The notes below the pieces were generated by a model, which worked only from the letters and a program-made list of their open reading frames with translations, did not search any database and had not been told where the DNA came from. Source: Parvibaculum sp963975745 (GTDB taxonomy: Bacteria; Pseudomonadota; Alphaproteobacteria; Parvibaculales; Parvibaculaceae). Taken from it: DNA of 64,000 bases. The stretch lies in assembly GCF_963975745.1 (NCBI RefSeq), contig NZ_CAXBIB010000016.1, positions 1 to 64,000 on the forward strand, given 5' to 3'. How positions within the stretch are numbered: position 1 is the stretch's first letter; each line of letters opens with the position of its first letter. Positions 31,779 to 39,889 of this stretch are shown piece after piece. The position numbers were made by a program, and so were the translations under genes.

Positions 31779-33392
31779 GTGACGCAGACAAAGGGCGAGT
31801 GGTGGAAGGGCGCGGTCGTCTATCAGATCTATCCGCGCAGCTTCCGCGATGCGAATGGCGACGGAATCGGCGATCTTCGCGGCATCGAGGAGAAGCTCGA
31901 TCATGTCGCTTCGCTGGGCGCCGACGCGATCTGGCTCTCGCCGATCTATCCCTCGCCCAATCGCGATTTCGGCTATGACGTCTCGGACTATTGCGCCATC
32001 GCACCCGAGATGGGGACAATGGCGGATTTCGACCGGCTGCTGGCCGCCGTTCACAAGCGCGGCATGAAGCTCATTCTCGACCAGGTGCTGGCGCATTCGT
32101 CGGACCAGCATCAATGGTTCGCCGAAAGCCAGCTCTCAACCGACAATCCGAAATCGGACTGGTATGTCTGGGCCGACGCCAGGGAAGACGGCACGGTGCC
32201 CAACAACTGGCTGTCGGCTTTTGGCGGGCCGGCCTGGTCGTGGAACCCGGTCCGGCGGCAGTATTACCACCACAAGTTTCTGAAGAGCCAGCCCAAGCTC
32301 AACTTCCACAACCCCGAAGTCGTCGCGGCCTGCATGGACATTTTGCGCTTCTGGCTCGACAGGGGCGTCGACGGATTCCGGCTCGATGTCGCCAATTCCT
32401 ATCTGCACGACGCGGCGCTGACCGACAACCCGCCGCTGCCGCGCGACCAGCGCACATTTCTTGACTGGGCGCATGCGCCGCGCCTGCAGCGCCACATCCA
32501 CGACGCCAACATGCCCGAGAACGAATGGGCGATGAAGCGCGTGCGGGCGACGATGAACGAATATGAGGCGCGGCTGGCCTTCGGCGAATTTTCGGAACGG
32601 CCGGAAATGTTTGGCCTTTATGCAGGCGGGGCGGAGCGGCTGCATACCGGCTACACCTTCGATTTTCTGGAAGACTGGAGTTTCGCGCCGTCGGTCTTCC
32701 GCCGCTATTACGAGGAATTGCTGGCGCCGATGCCCGATCTGTTTCCCTGCGTCACCTTTTCCAATCACGATATCGTGCGGCCTGTGACGCGTTGGGGCGG
32801 GGGCAGGGGCGACGAGGCGCTGGCGAAGCTCGGGCTGACGCTGCTTCTGGCACTCAAGGGCACGGTGCTGATGTTCGAAGGCGAGGAACTTGGGCTTCCC
32901 GAAGTCGATCTCGAACGCCATCACATCAAGGACCCGGTCGGCGATCTCTATTTTCCGTGGTCGAAGGGGCGCGACGGCTGCCGCACGCCGATGCCCTGGG
33001 AGCGCCCTGCCCATGAGGCCGGCTTCACGGCCGCCACGCCATGGCTGCCGATCCCCGACTATCATCGCGAACGCGCCGTCGATGTTCAGCAGGCGGATAA
33101 AAATTCGGTTCTGGCCCATGCCCGCGCCGTCGTCGCGCTCCGCAAGGCGCATCCGGCTCTGGCGCGCGGCGCGATCCGTTTTCTCGATGCCGAGGAGCCC
33201 GTGCTGGCTTTCGAGCGCGAAGGCGAGGGCGAAAAACTCCTCTGCGTCTTCAATCTCGGCAAGAAGCCGGAGCCGGCGCAATTTGCGCTGCCGGAGGCGG
33301 TGGGCGAGGCGGTGTTCAAGATTGGAGACGCGGCGCGCGACGGCGCAACGCTGAAGCTGGGGGCAAGGGCCGCGACGATTTTCGAGATGTAG
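31779..33392 (+). CDS. GH13 alpha-glucosidase / oligo-1,6-glucosidase-like
   Basis: The product has 537 residues. The opening WWKGAVVYQIYPRSFRDANG is typical of the alpha-glucosidase branch. Catalytic residues by motif: nucleophile D203 (DGFRLDVAN), acid/base E270 (AFGEFSE), stabilising D331 (FSNHDIVRP). A TIM barrel with C-terminal beta domain (about 450-537) is expected. No signal peptide, so it acts in the cytoplasm on imported or internal alpha-glucosides; trehalose or sucrose turnover is possible. It stands alone, divergent from the halohydrin dehalogenase-like gene, with no sugar transporter nearby. Confidence 0.93.
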   Translation: MTQTKGEWWKGAVVYQIYPRSFRDANGDGIGDLRGIEEKLDHVASLGADAIWLSPIYPSPNRDFGYDVSDYCAIAPEMGTMADFDRLLAAVHKRGMKLILDQVLAHSSDQHQWFAESQLSTDNPKSDWYVWADAREDGTVPNNWLSAFGGPAWSWNPVRRQYYHHKFLKSQPKLNFHNPEVVAACMDILRFWLDRGVDGFRLDVANSYLHDAALTDNPPLPRDQRTFLDWAHAPRLQRHIHDANMPENEWAMKRVRATMNEYEARLAFGEFSERPEMFGLYAGGAERLHTGYTFDFLEDWSFAPSVFRRYYEELLAPMPDLFPCVTFSNHDIVRPVTRWGGGRGDEALAKLGLTLLLALKGTVLMFEGEELGLPEVDLERHHIKDPVGDLYFPWSKGRDGCRTPMPWERPAHEAGFTAATPWLPIPDYHRERAVDVQQADKNSVLAHARAVVALRKAHPALARGAIRFLDAEEPVLAFEREGEGEKLLCVFNLGKKPEPAQFALPEAVGEAVFKIGDAARDGATLKLGARAATIFEM

Positions 33393-33408
33393 ACCGATAC
33401 TTCTTGTT

Positions 33409-33466
33409 CCCACCCGCCCCCGGGGGGCGGGTCGATAAAATTCGAAGAATTTTTCGGGGGTGAGAG
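33409..33466. repeat. GC hairpin repeat, type C (inverted copy)
   Basis: CCCACCCGCCCCCGGGGGGCGGGT is followed by a second hairpin with arms AAAATTC/GAATTTT and then CGGGGGTGAG. Same two-hairpin architecture as types A and B, read in the opposite direction, with an unrelated AT-rich hairpin. Confidence 0.6.
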
Positions 33467-33485
33467 GCGGTTTGCGTTAGCAAAC

Positions 33486-33508
33486 GCAAAGGCCCAGTGG
33501 GCCTTTGC
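33486..33508. repeat. Perfect hairpin GCAAAGGCCC-AGT-GGGCCTTTGC
   Basis: Ten perfectly paired bases around AGT in the 455-nt gap after the GH13 gene. No T-tract follows. Part of a chain of four hairpins between 33409 and 33673. Confidence 0.7.
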
Positions 33509-33567
33509 GAGCCTCGAACGCCCGAAGCGAAGCGCAGGGCAATGCCACAAGCTTTCGTTCGTGGTTC

Positions 33568-33590
33568 AAAAAGGTCCAGCGGACCTTTTT
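33568..33590. terminator. Bidirectional rho-independent terminator
   Basis: AAAAAGGTCC-AGC-GGACCTTTTT: a perfect 10-bp stem with A5 before and T5 after, so it can stop transcripts on both strands. It probably ends the GH13 transcript. The next gene on the plus strand starts at 33848. Confidence 0.75.
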
Positions 33591-33602
33591 GTTCGCTTTG
33601 CG

Positions 33603-33673
33603 AAGCACCCCGAACCCCCGAAACTTGCTCGCTGGCGCTCGCAACTTTCGACCCTCCCTCAAGAGGCGGGTGG
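33603..33673. repeat. GC hairpin repeat, type C (direct copy)
   Basis: ACCCCGAACCCC, then a hairpin with arms CGAAACTTGC/GCAACTTTCG (one mismatch), then ACCCTCCCTC-AA-GAGGCGGGTGG. It mirrors the 33409-33466 copy across the terminator, so the gap is built of two facing copies. No gene is called from 33393 to 33847. Confidence 0.6.
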
Positions 33674-33847
33674 TCTGCAAACGCTGACGCAGAATGCAGT
33701 CCTCTATTTCCTCCGTATTAAGATTAAAATCAAACGCCTCAATACGGCCTTTATCCCGCCGGAATCGGGGTCCAGATTCTGGTGACTGTACGGGGGGATT
33801 GGGCAACCTGAATGAGGGGCCCGCGTCCAACCCGCGGGCCGGAGGAC

Positions 33848-34324
33848 ATGAAGCACTCCCCGGTTTCCCGGATGTCGCTTCGACAGCGGATCCGGATTTC
33901 TCTTCTCTTCCTGCTGGTCGCGGTCTGCGCCGCGCTGTCGGCCCTGCCGGCATCGGCCGATACCGATTCCGACCTGGCGCCGGCCTTCAATCCGCTTTCC
34001 TTTGCCGCGCCGTCGTCACCGCTCGCGCCGGAGACCTTCTGGTTCAGCACGCCGGCAAGCCTGCCGGACGAGAACGCCATCGATCTGCGGCTGCACCGCG
34101 CGCTCGGCATCACGCTCTCGCCGCGCGCCGAGGTGGCACCGCCGCGCGGCGGCACTCATTCCAAGGGTACGCTCGCGACATCGTTGCGCTCCGCGGTCGA
34201 GCGGGTCAGCGACAGCACCGGCCGCCGCCTCGAATTCCGGAAGGGCGACCTGATCCTCAATATCTCCGACACGCTCTACTGGCGTCTCGATGAACCCGAG
34301 ATCACATACAGGGTCCGGTTTTGA
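33848..34324 (+). CDS. Exported protein, unknown function
   Basis: ATG 33848 follows GGAGG at 6 nt. The product has 158 residues, with a signal peptide (SLLFLLVAVCAALSALPASA) and a mature part of about 120 residues. The mature part contains ENAIDLRLHRALGITLSPR and a C-terminal beta-like stretch ending EITYRVRF. The last aromatic residue and amphipathic C-terminal strand hint at an outer-membrane or periplasmic location, but the protein is too short for a barrel. No family recognised. It converges on the molybdenum-cofactor gene. Confidence 0.75.
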   Translation: MKHSPVSRMSLRQRIRISLLFLLVAVCAALSALPASADTDSDLAPAFNPLSFAAPSSPLAPETFWFSTPASLPDENAIDLRLHRALGITLSPRAEVAPPRGGTHSKGTLATSLRSAVERVSDSTGRRLEFRKGDLILNISDTLYWRLDEPEITYRVRF

Positions 34325-34336
34325 GGGGAGATCCGT

Positions 34337-35950
34337 TCACTTCCCGCGCCGCCGTTCCATCTCTTCCATCGTGTCAATGTCCTTGAGCGCCGCATCATCC
34401 GGCATCGGTACCTCGCAAACCGCATCCGCATGTTCGCCGATCAGATGCTTCGCTCCGGTGTCGCCCTTGGTCTCCTTGATGGCCGCGAACCATTCGCGGC
34501 CCCAGAGAACCGGGTTGCCACGCTTGCCGTTGACCGTCGGGACGCAGATGGTGCGACCCTCTTCCGGGTCGAAGGCGGCGATCAGGCGGTCGAGGTGTTC
34601 GGCTCTGATGTCCGGCATGTCGCCGAGGCAGATCAGGGCCGCATCGATATCGTCCGGCAGGCCGCTTATCCCCACCCTCAACGAGGTGCTCAGACCCTGT
34701 TTGTGACAGTTATTTGACAGTACCGTGACAGAGAGGGGGGCGAGTACCTTCTCCACCTCTGTCGCACGGTCGCCGGTAACGACGATGACCGGCTGTGCCG
34801 ACGAGGCCAATGCGGCTTCGGCAACATGGCGGAGCATCGGTTTGCCGTCGACCGGCATGGTCAGCTTGTTCGGTCCGCCCATGCGGCGCGACTGGCCGGC
34901 GGCCAGAATTATCGCGGCGACACGGGGACTTGCGGGCGACGGGCGGGTGCCTTCGCGCGGCTGCGGGCGCGAGGGGATCTCCTTCAGAAGCCCGCCGACG
35001 CCCATGGCGGCGACATCGGCCGGCGTCACATCGAGGCCGGCCAGCAGCCGTGCCAGCACCCAGTCGAAGCCGTTGAGTTTCGGCGAGCGGGCGCAGCCGG
35101 GCAGGCCGATCACCGGCGTTTTGTCGTGACGGGCCAACAACATAAGGTTTCCGGGGTCGACCGGCATACCGAAATGCAGGACCTCGCCGCCTGCCTGCGC
35201 GATGCCTGCGGGCACGACGTCGCGGCGGTCGACGGTTGCGGACGCACCGAAGATCAGCACCGGCGACAGGCCCTCGGCGAGAAGTTCGCGCACAGCGCCG
35301 GCCACCGCCAACTCATTGTGCTCGCAGCGGATTTCGCGCGCGATCGTGCTTCCCATCGCGGCAAGGCGTGCGTCGAGAATGCTGCGGCTCTTGTCCATCA
35401 CGCTCGTCTTGGTGTCCGGCAGTTGCGTCGCGACGAGGCCGGCGCGATGCGGCTTGAAGGCATGCAGCGTCATTGCGCTTGCGCCCTCGCGTGCGATCTC
35501 AAGCGCGCGGTCGAGTTCGGCGCGCGGTGCGGCGAATGGAATTATCTTGATGGTGGCAAGCATTTGCCGCGCGGTCACGCTTTCATATGGCGCCAGTGTC
35601 GCCACCGTGATCGCCTCGCCGATGGCGTTGATCGCGGCGATGCGCGCGGCGTCGATCTCGACGATGCCGCCCGCTTCGGCATGCAGGTTGGCCCGGCCCG
35701 TGAAGGGGGCGGCGGCGCGAATGCTGTTGCCTGCCAAGGCCTTGGCGAGCGCTTCGGCCGCTTCGTCCTCCGCCACGTCGTCCGCTTCGAGGCGCGCGGC
35801 AATGACGGTGGCGACGCCCGCCGCTTTCAGAGCCGCGACATCGGCGGCGCTCAAGTGCCGGCCTTTCTTGAAGGTTTCGCTTCCCACTTTCCGCGAATGC
35901 GCAAGGATCGCGCCTTCGGCTTCATCCGGTGTCATCTCGCCGAAGATCAT
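34337..35950 (-). CDS. Fusion of molybdopterin-binding (MoeA-like) and MobA-like nucleotidyltransferase domains
   Basis: The product has 537 residues. The first about 340 form a MoCF/MoeA-type domain (FGASATVDRRDVVPAGIAQAG, LHFGMPVDPGNLMLLARHDKTPVIGLPGCARSPKLNGFD). From about 345 a MobA-like domain starts with ILAAGQSRRMGGPNKLTMPVDGKPML and has LICLGDMPDI. Such fusions mature the cytosine-dinucleotide molybdenum cofactor for xanthine-oxidase-family enzymes; here the client is the CoxL-like protein in the same operon. Last gene of the array; the start overlaps the XdhC-like gene by 4 nt. Confidence 0.9.
   Translation of the reverse strand: MIFGEMTPDEAEGAILAHSRKVGSETFKKGRHLSAADVAALKAAGVATVIAARLEADDVAEDEAAEALAKALAGNSIRAAAPFTGRANLHAEAGGIVEIDAARIAAINAIGEAITVATLAPYESVTARQMLATIKIIPFAAPRAELDRALEIAREGASAMTLHAFKPHRAGLVATQLPDTKTSVMDKSRSILDARLAAMGSTIAREIRCEHNELAVAGAVRELLAEGLSPVLIFGASATVDRRDVVPAGIAQAGGEVLHFGMPVDPGNLMLLARHDKTPVIGLPGCARSPKLNGFDWVLARLLAGLDVTPADVAAMGVGGLLKEIPSRPQPREGTRPSPASPRVAAIILAAGQSRRMGGPNKLTMPVDGKPMLRHVAEAALASSAQPVIVVTGDRATEVEKVLAPLSVTVLSNNCHKQGLSTSLRVGISGLPDDIDAALICLGDMPDIRAEHLDRLIAAFDPEEGRTICVPTVNGKRGNPVLWGREWFAAIKETKGDTGAKHLIGEHADAVCEVPMPDDAALKDIDTMEEMERRRGK
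34703..34731 (-). promoter_or_regulatory. Intragenic triple CTGTCA repeat at 11-nt spacing
   Basis: On the minus strand CTGTCAC-GGTA-CTGTCAA-ATAA-CTGTCAC occupies 34731 to 34703, the same 7+4 layout as at 202-230. It lies inside the MoeA-MobA coding sequence (encoding SVTVLSNNCHKQ). It may be chance or an internal regulator site. Confidence 0.3.
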
Positions 35951-36624
35951 TGGCGCAAGCTCCCCGTTATCTCGGCCATGATCGAGATGGCGATCTCGGT
36001 CGGGCTTTTCGCGCCGATCGCGAGGCCGACGGGCCCGTGAATGCGAGCAATATCAACATCTTCGAAGGCCGCTTCCTTCAGCCGTGCGACGCGGGCGGCA
36101 TGCGTCTTCTGCGAGCCGAGCGCGCCGATATAGAAGGCGGGGCTCTTCAATGCCGCCTGCAGCGCCGGGTCGTCGAGCTTCGGGTCGTGGGTCAGCGTGA
36201 CCACCGCCGTGCGCGTGTCGGGGGCAAGCGCGGCCATCGCCTCGTCGGGCCAGTCGTGACGCAAGTCTATGTCCGGAAAGCGGTTTTCGGAGGCGAAGGC
36301 GGTGCGCGGATCGATCACCGTCACGTCGTAGCCGGCAAGCGCGGCCATGCGCGCCAGCGGCTGTGCGATGTGCACGGCGCCGACGATGATGAGGCGCAGC
36401 GGCGGATTGAAGGGGTTGAGGAACCAGTCGCCATCGGGACCGGCGACGATGGCCGCGCGGTCGCTCGCCAGCACTTCATACGATGCTTTAATTAACCAGT
36501 TTTCTTCTTGTTTTTCAGTTGGATAGACGAGTTTCCCGAATCCATCTGTCAACCTTGTCGCCAGCACCACAGGCCGCTTGGCGGCGCGGTCCTTCACCAG
36601 TTGCGCGAGGATATCGGCGTCCAT
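35947..36624 (-). CDS. XdhC-type C-terminal (Rossmann) protein
   Basis: The product has 225 residues. The second half carries the XdhC Rossmann domain: LRLIIVGAVHIAQPLARMAALAGYDVTVIDPR, TLTHDPKLDDPAL, YIGALGSQKTHAARVARLKE and GPVGLAIGAKSPTEIAISIMAEI. In full-length XdhC/CoxI proteins the N-terminal domain precedes this; here that part is a separate upstream gene (36626-36961). XdhC proteins hold and sulfurate the molybdenum cofactor before insertion. It overlaps the MoeA-MobA gene by 4 nt. Confidence 0.9.
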   Translation of the reverse strand: MDADILAQLVKDRAAKRPVVLATRLTDGFGKLVYPTEKQEENWLIKASYEVLASDRAAIVAGPDGDWFLNPFNPPLRLIIVGAVHIAQPLARMAALAGYDVTVIDPRTAFASENRFPDIDLRHDWPDEAMAALAPDTRTAVVTLTHDPKLDDPALQAALKSPAFYIGALGSQKTHAARVARLKEAAFEDVDIARIHGPVGLAIGAKSPTEIAISIMAEITGSLRQ

Positions 36625-36625
36625 C

Positions 36626-36961
36626 TCAGCCCGTCACCGGTTCGACCATGACGCGGATGCGGCCGCCGCAGGCAAGTCCAACCTCCCAGGCCATGGCGTC
36701 CGAGACGCCATATTCGAGGATTTCGGGCTTGCCAGTGTTCAGCGTCTCAAGCGCGCGCGTTACTACATCGCCTTCGATGCAGCCACCTGACACGGAACCC
36801 ACAAAGCTGCCATCCTCGCGGATCGCCAGCTGGCTGCCGGTGGGGCGCGGCGCCGATCCCCAGGTTTCGATGACGGTTGCGATTGCGACCTTACGGCCTT
36901 GTGCCCGCCACTGAGCGGCCTCCTCCAACACATTGTCATCGCTGATGTTTTTGCCGTTCAC
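36626..36961 (-). CDS. XdhC/CoxI N-terminal-domain protein
   Basis: The product has 111 residues, the XdhC_CoxI N-terminal domain alone. ATVIETWGSAPRPTGSQLAI, the FVGSVSGGCIEGDVV motif with its conserved cysteine, and GLACGGRIRVMVEP are all present. It ends one base before the next gene's start and overlaps coxE by 4 nt. It probably acts as a heteromer with the Rossmann-domain protein. Confidence 0.9.
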   Translation of the reverse strand: MNGKNISDDNVLEEAAQWRAQGRKVAIATVIETWGSAPRPTGSQLAIREDGSFVGSVSGGCIEGDVVTRALETLNTGKPEILEYGVSDAMAWEVGLACGGRIRVMVEPVTG

Positions 36962-38130
36962 GCGGCTTTCCTTTCGGGCATGCGGGCCGGTGTGTCGGAC
37001 AGCGCCTCGATCAGAGCCGTCAGCGAGGCGATGTTATGGACCGGGCGGAACTCATCGACATGCGGCAGCAGCGCCTTGATCCCCAATGATTTCGGTTCGA
37101 AGCGCTGATAGCGCAAGAGGGGGTTCAGCCAAATGAGTCGCCGCGCGCGCCGATGCAACCGCGCGATTTCGGGGCCGACGCCTTCGCCGGCGTCCCGGTC
37201 GAGCCCGTCGGTCACCAGCAGAACCGTCGCGCCCTGGCCCAACACCCGCCGCGCCCAGTCGATGTTGAAGCGGCGCAGCGTTTCGCCAATGCGGGTGCCA
37301 CCGTCCCAGTCCTCGACCTTCGCAGCGACGCGGGCCAGCGCCTCGTCGACATCGCGGTGGCGCAGCTCGCGCGTCACGTTGGTCAGGCGCGTGCCGAACA
37401 GGAAGACATGCACACGGTCGCGATCATTGGTCAGCGCATGCAAAAAGTGAAGGAAAACGCGGCTATAAGCCGACATCGACCCGGAGATGTCGCAGAGCAC
37501 CACCAGTGGTGTGCGACGGCGGCGGAAGGTGCGGCGTTTCAGCGGAATGACGCCGCCGGCGCGCAGGCTCGCCCGCAGGGTGGCGCGCATGTCGATCATT
37601 GGTCCATGCGCGGCAGGCCTTGTGCGGCGGATGCGGGTGTCGTCATGGACGAGGTGCAGCCGGGCGATGGCGTTTTTTGCCTCGGCCAGTTCGGCGACCG
37701 ACATCTGCTCGAAGTCCTTGTCGTGCAACAGTTCTTCGGCCGAGAAGGTTTCGCTGCGGTCGATTTCGAGTTCGGGTTCGGCGGCTTCGCGCGGCCTGCC
37801 TTCGCCGAACAGGGCTTCCGCCAGCCGCCGGCTTTGCTCTTCCCGCGGTGCGTCCGGCGGCGCTTCGAGTTCAGGCAACATCAGCGCCATCATCCGGTCG
37901 AGCAGCTTGGGATCGCGCCAGAAGACGTGGAAGGCCTGATCGAAGAGGTGATGCTGCTCACGGCGTTTCACCAGAGTCGCATGGAGGGTCCAGTAGAAGT
38001 CGGACCGGGCGCCGATGCCCGCGGCCTCGACCGCCTCGACCGCATCGAGGACCTGGCGCGGGCCGACCGGTAACCCCGCGCGGCGCAACACGCGGGCGAA
38101 GTGGACGATATTTTCGGCAAGGTGGCTCAT
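36958..38130 (-). CDS. coxE: CoxE-type von Willebrand factor A protein
   Basis: The product has 390 residues. A VWA domain in the second half has the metal-ion site LCDISGSMSAYSRVF, with further ligands in VLLVTDGLDRD. The N-terminal helical region (FARVLRRAGLPVGPRQVLDAVEAVE) matches CoxE. In CO-dehydrogenase clusters CoxD (AAA+ ATPase) and CoxE assemble the [CuSMoO2] or related active site. It is 1 nt from coxD and overlaps the XdhC N-terminal gene by 4 nt. Confidence 0.92.
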   Translation of the reverse strand: MSHLAENIVHFARVLRRAGLPVGPRQVLDAVEAVEAAGIGARSDFYWTLHATLVKRREQHHLFDQAFHVFWRDPKLLDRMMALMLPELEAPPDAPREEQSRRLAEALFGEGRPREAAEPELEIDRSETFSAEELLHDKDFEQMSVAELAEAKNAIARLHLVHDDTRIRRTRPAAHGPMIDMRATLRASLRAGGVIPLKRRTFRRRRTPLVVLCDISGSMSAYSRVFLHFLHALTNDRDRVHVFLFGTRLTNVTRELRHRDVDEALARVAAKVEDWDGGTRIGETLRRFNIDWARRVLGQGATVLLVTDGLDRDAGEGVGPEIARLHRRARRLIWLNPLLRYQRFEPKSLGIKALLPHVDEFRPVHNIASLTALIEALSDTPARMPERKAA

Positions 38131-38131
38131 G

Positions 38132-39043
38132 TCAGTCGGCGGCCTGCGCCGCCATCCTGATTTCCTCGAGCAGCCGCGCCGCTTCGCTGCCAGCCACGCG
38201 GGCGATGTCGTCCTGGTATTTCAGCAGCGCCCCCAGCGTGTCGTTGACCAGTTGCTTGTCGAGGGCGACCGCATCGAGCGCCGTCAGGGCCTCGGCCCAG
38301 TCGATCGTTTCAGCAATGCCGGGGCTCTTGTAAAGATCAAGGCTGCGCAGTCTCTGCACGAATGCGACGATGTCGCGCGAAAGGTTTTCAGGCGTTTTCG
38401 GTGCTTTCAGCTTCAGGATCGCCAGTTCGCGCTCGGCATCCGGGTAATCGACCCAGTGGAACAGGCAGCGTCGCTTCAGTGCATCATGAATCTCGCGGGT
38501 ACGGTTCGACGTCACGATGACGATGGGTGGTTTGGCGGCCTTGATGGTGCCGATTTCGGGCACTGTTACCTGGAAATCCGAAAGAACTTCAAGGAGATAG
38601 GCCTCGAATGGTTCGTCGGTGCGGTCGAGTTCGTCGATCAGCAGCACCGGTGGCCCTTCGACGGCAGGTTCCAGTGCCTGCAGGATGGGGCGGCGGATCA
38701 GAAAACGTTCCGAGAAGACATCCTTACCGAGTTCCGTGCGATCCTCGACGCCTTCGGCCTCGGCCAGACGAATCTCGATCATCTGGGCCTGATAGTTCCA
38801 CTCATAGACAGCGGCGGCCGTATCGAGGCCCTCATAGCATTGCAGGCGGATCAGGCGGCGGCCAAGTGCTTCCGCCAGCACCTTGGCGATCTCGGTCTTG
38901 CCGACGCCGGCCTCGCCCTCAAGCAGCAGCGGGCGGCCCATCTTGAGCGCGAGGAAGACCACGGTCGCCAGAGGGCGGTCGGCGACATAGGCGCCGCGCG
39001 CCAGAAGTTCGACGGTTTCGTCGATAGTGGTGGGCAGGGTCAT
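38132..39043 (-). CDS. coxD: MoxR-family AAA+ ATPase (CoxD)
   Basis: The product has 303 residues. Walker A GEAGVGKTEIAK near residue 40, Walker B VLLIDELDRTDEPFE near 113, sensor region PIVIVTSNRTREIHDALKRRCLFHWVDYP. The MoxR branch works with VWA proteins as metal-centre chaperones, and coxE is directly downstream. Likely role: ATP-driven maturation of the molybdenum hydroxylase. Confidence 0.94.
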   Translation of the reverse strand: MTLPTTIDETVELLARGAYVADRPLATVVFLALKMGRPLLLEGEAGVGKTEIAKVLAEALGRRLIRLQCYEGLDTAAAVYEWNYQAQMIEIRLAEAEGVEDRTELGKDVFSERFLIRRPILQALEPAVEGPPVLLIDELDRTDEPFEAYLLEVLSDFQVTVPEIGTIKAAKPPIVIVTSNRTREIHDALKRRCLFHWVDYPDAERELAILKLKAPKTPENLSRDIVAFVQRLRSLDLYKSPGIAETIDWAEALTALDAVALDKQLVNDTLGALLKYQDDIARVAGSEAARLLEEIRMAAQAAD

Positions 39044-39080
39044 GGATGCAATCTATGCCTCAGCGGGCCGTTCCGCAAAA

Positions 39081-39878
39081 TCAACCGGCCGCCGCGACGG
39101 CGCGCTTTGCCATGACGGTGATCAGATGGGCGCGGTATTCGGCCGTGCCGTGAAGATCGGCATTGAGCCCCTTTGCCGGTACCTTGATGCCGGCGACGGC
39201 TTCGGGCGACCAGTTCCTTGCCAGCGCCTCCTCCATTTCCTTGACGCGGAAGACGCCGTTCTGACCGGCGCCGGTCACAGCGACGCGGATACCCCAGGGT
39301 CCTTTGGCGACAAAGACCCCGACCATGGCGTAGCGCGAGGCCGGGTTGGGAAACTTCACATAGGCGGCCTTTTCCGGGTGCGGGAAGGTGATTTCCTTGA
39401 TGATTTCACCATCCTGCAAGGCCGTATCGAACATTCCCTTGAAGAATTGATCGGCTTCGATCAGGCGTTTGTTGGTGTGGATCTTCGCGTCGAGCGCCAG
39501 GCAGGCCGCCGGGTAATCGGCCGCCGGATCGTTGTTGGCGATCGAGCCGCCAATGGTGCCCATGTGGCGTACGGCGGGGTCGCCGATGCCCTCGGCGAGC
39601 GAAGCCAGCGCCGGATTGTACTTTTTGACATCGGCCGATTGCGCGACGGTCGCGTGTCTGGTTGCTGCGCCGATCATCACGGCATCGCCTTCGGCACGGA
39701 TGAAGTCGATCTCCTTCAGGCTGCCGATGTCGATCAGATCGCTCGGCATGGCCAAGCGCTGCTTCAGCGTCGGGATCAATGTCTGACCACCGGCAAGCAG
39801 TTTCGGATCATCGGCCTTGGCGAGAAGGGCTTCGGCCTCGGCCAGCGACTTCGGGCGCGCATAGTTGAACTGGTACAT
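39081..39878 (-). CDS. coxM: FAD-binding medium subunit of molybdenum hydroxylase (CoxM-like)
   Basis: The product has 265 residues. FAD motifs: KLLAGGQTLIPTLKQRL near residue 28 and HMGTIGGSIANNDPAADYPAA near 105. A CO_deh_flav_C domain forms the C-terminal 100 residues. It passes electrons from the 2Fe-2S subunit towards the quinone pool. ATG 39878 has AGGAGA upstream. The longer open frame that runs across coxL is an artefact. Confidence 0.93.
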   Translation of the reverse strand: MYQFNYARPKSLAEAEALLAKADDPKLLAGGQTLIPTLKQRLAMPSDLIDIGSLKEIDFIRAEGDAVMIGAATRHATVAQSADVKKYNPALASLAEGIGDPAVRHMGTIGGSIANNDPAADYPAACLALDAKIHTNKRLIEADQFFKGMFDTALQDGEIIKEITFPHPEKAAYVKFPNPASRYAMVGVFVAKGPWGIRVAVTGAGQNGVFRVKEMEEALARNWSPEAVAGIKVPAKGLNADLHGTAEYRAHLITVMAKRAVAAAG

Positions 39879-39889
39879 GAGGCTTCTCC

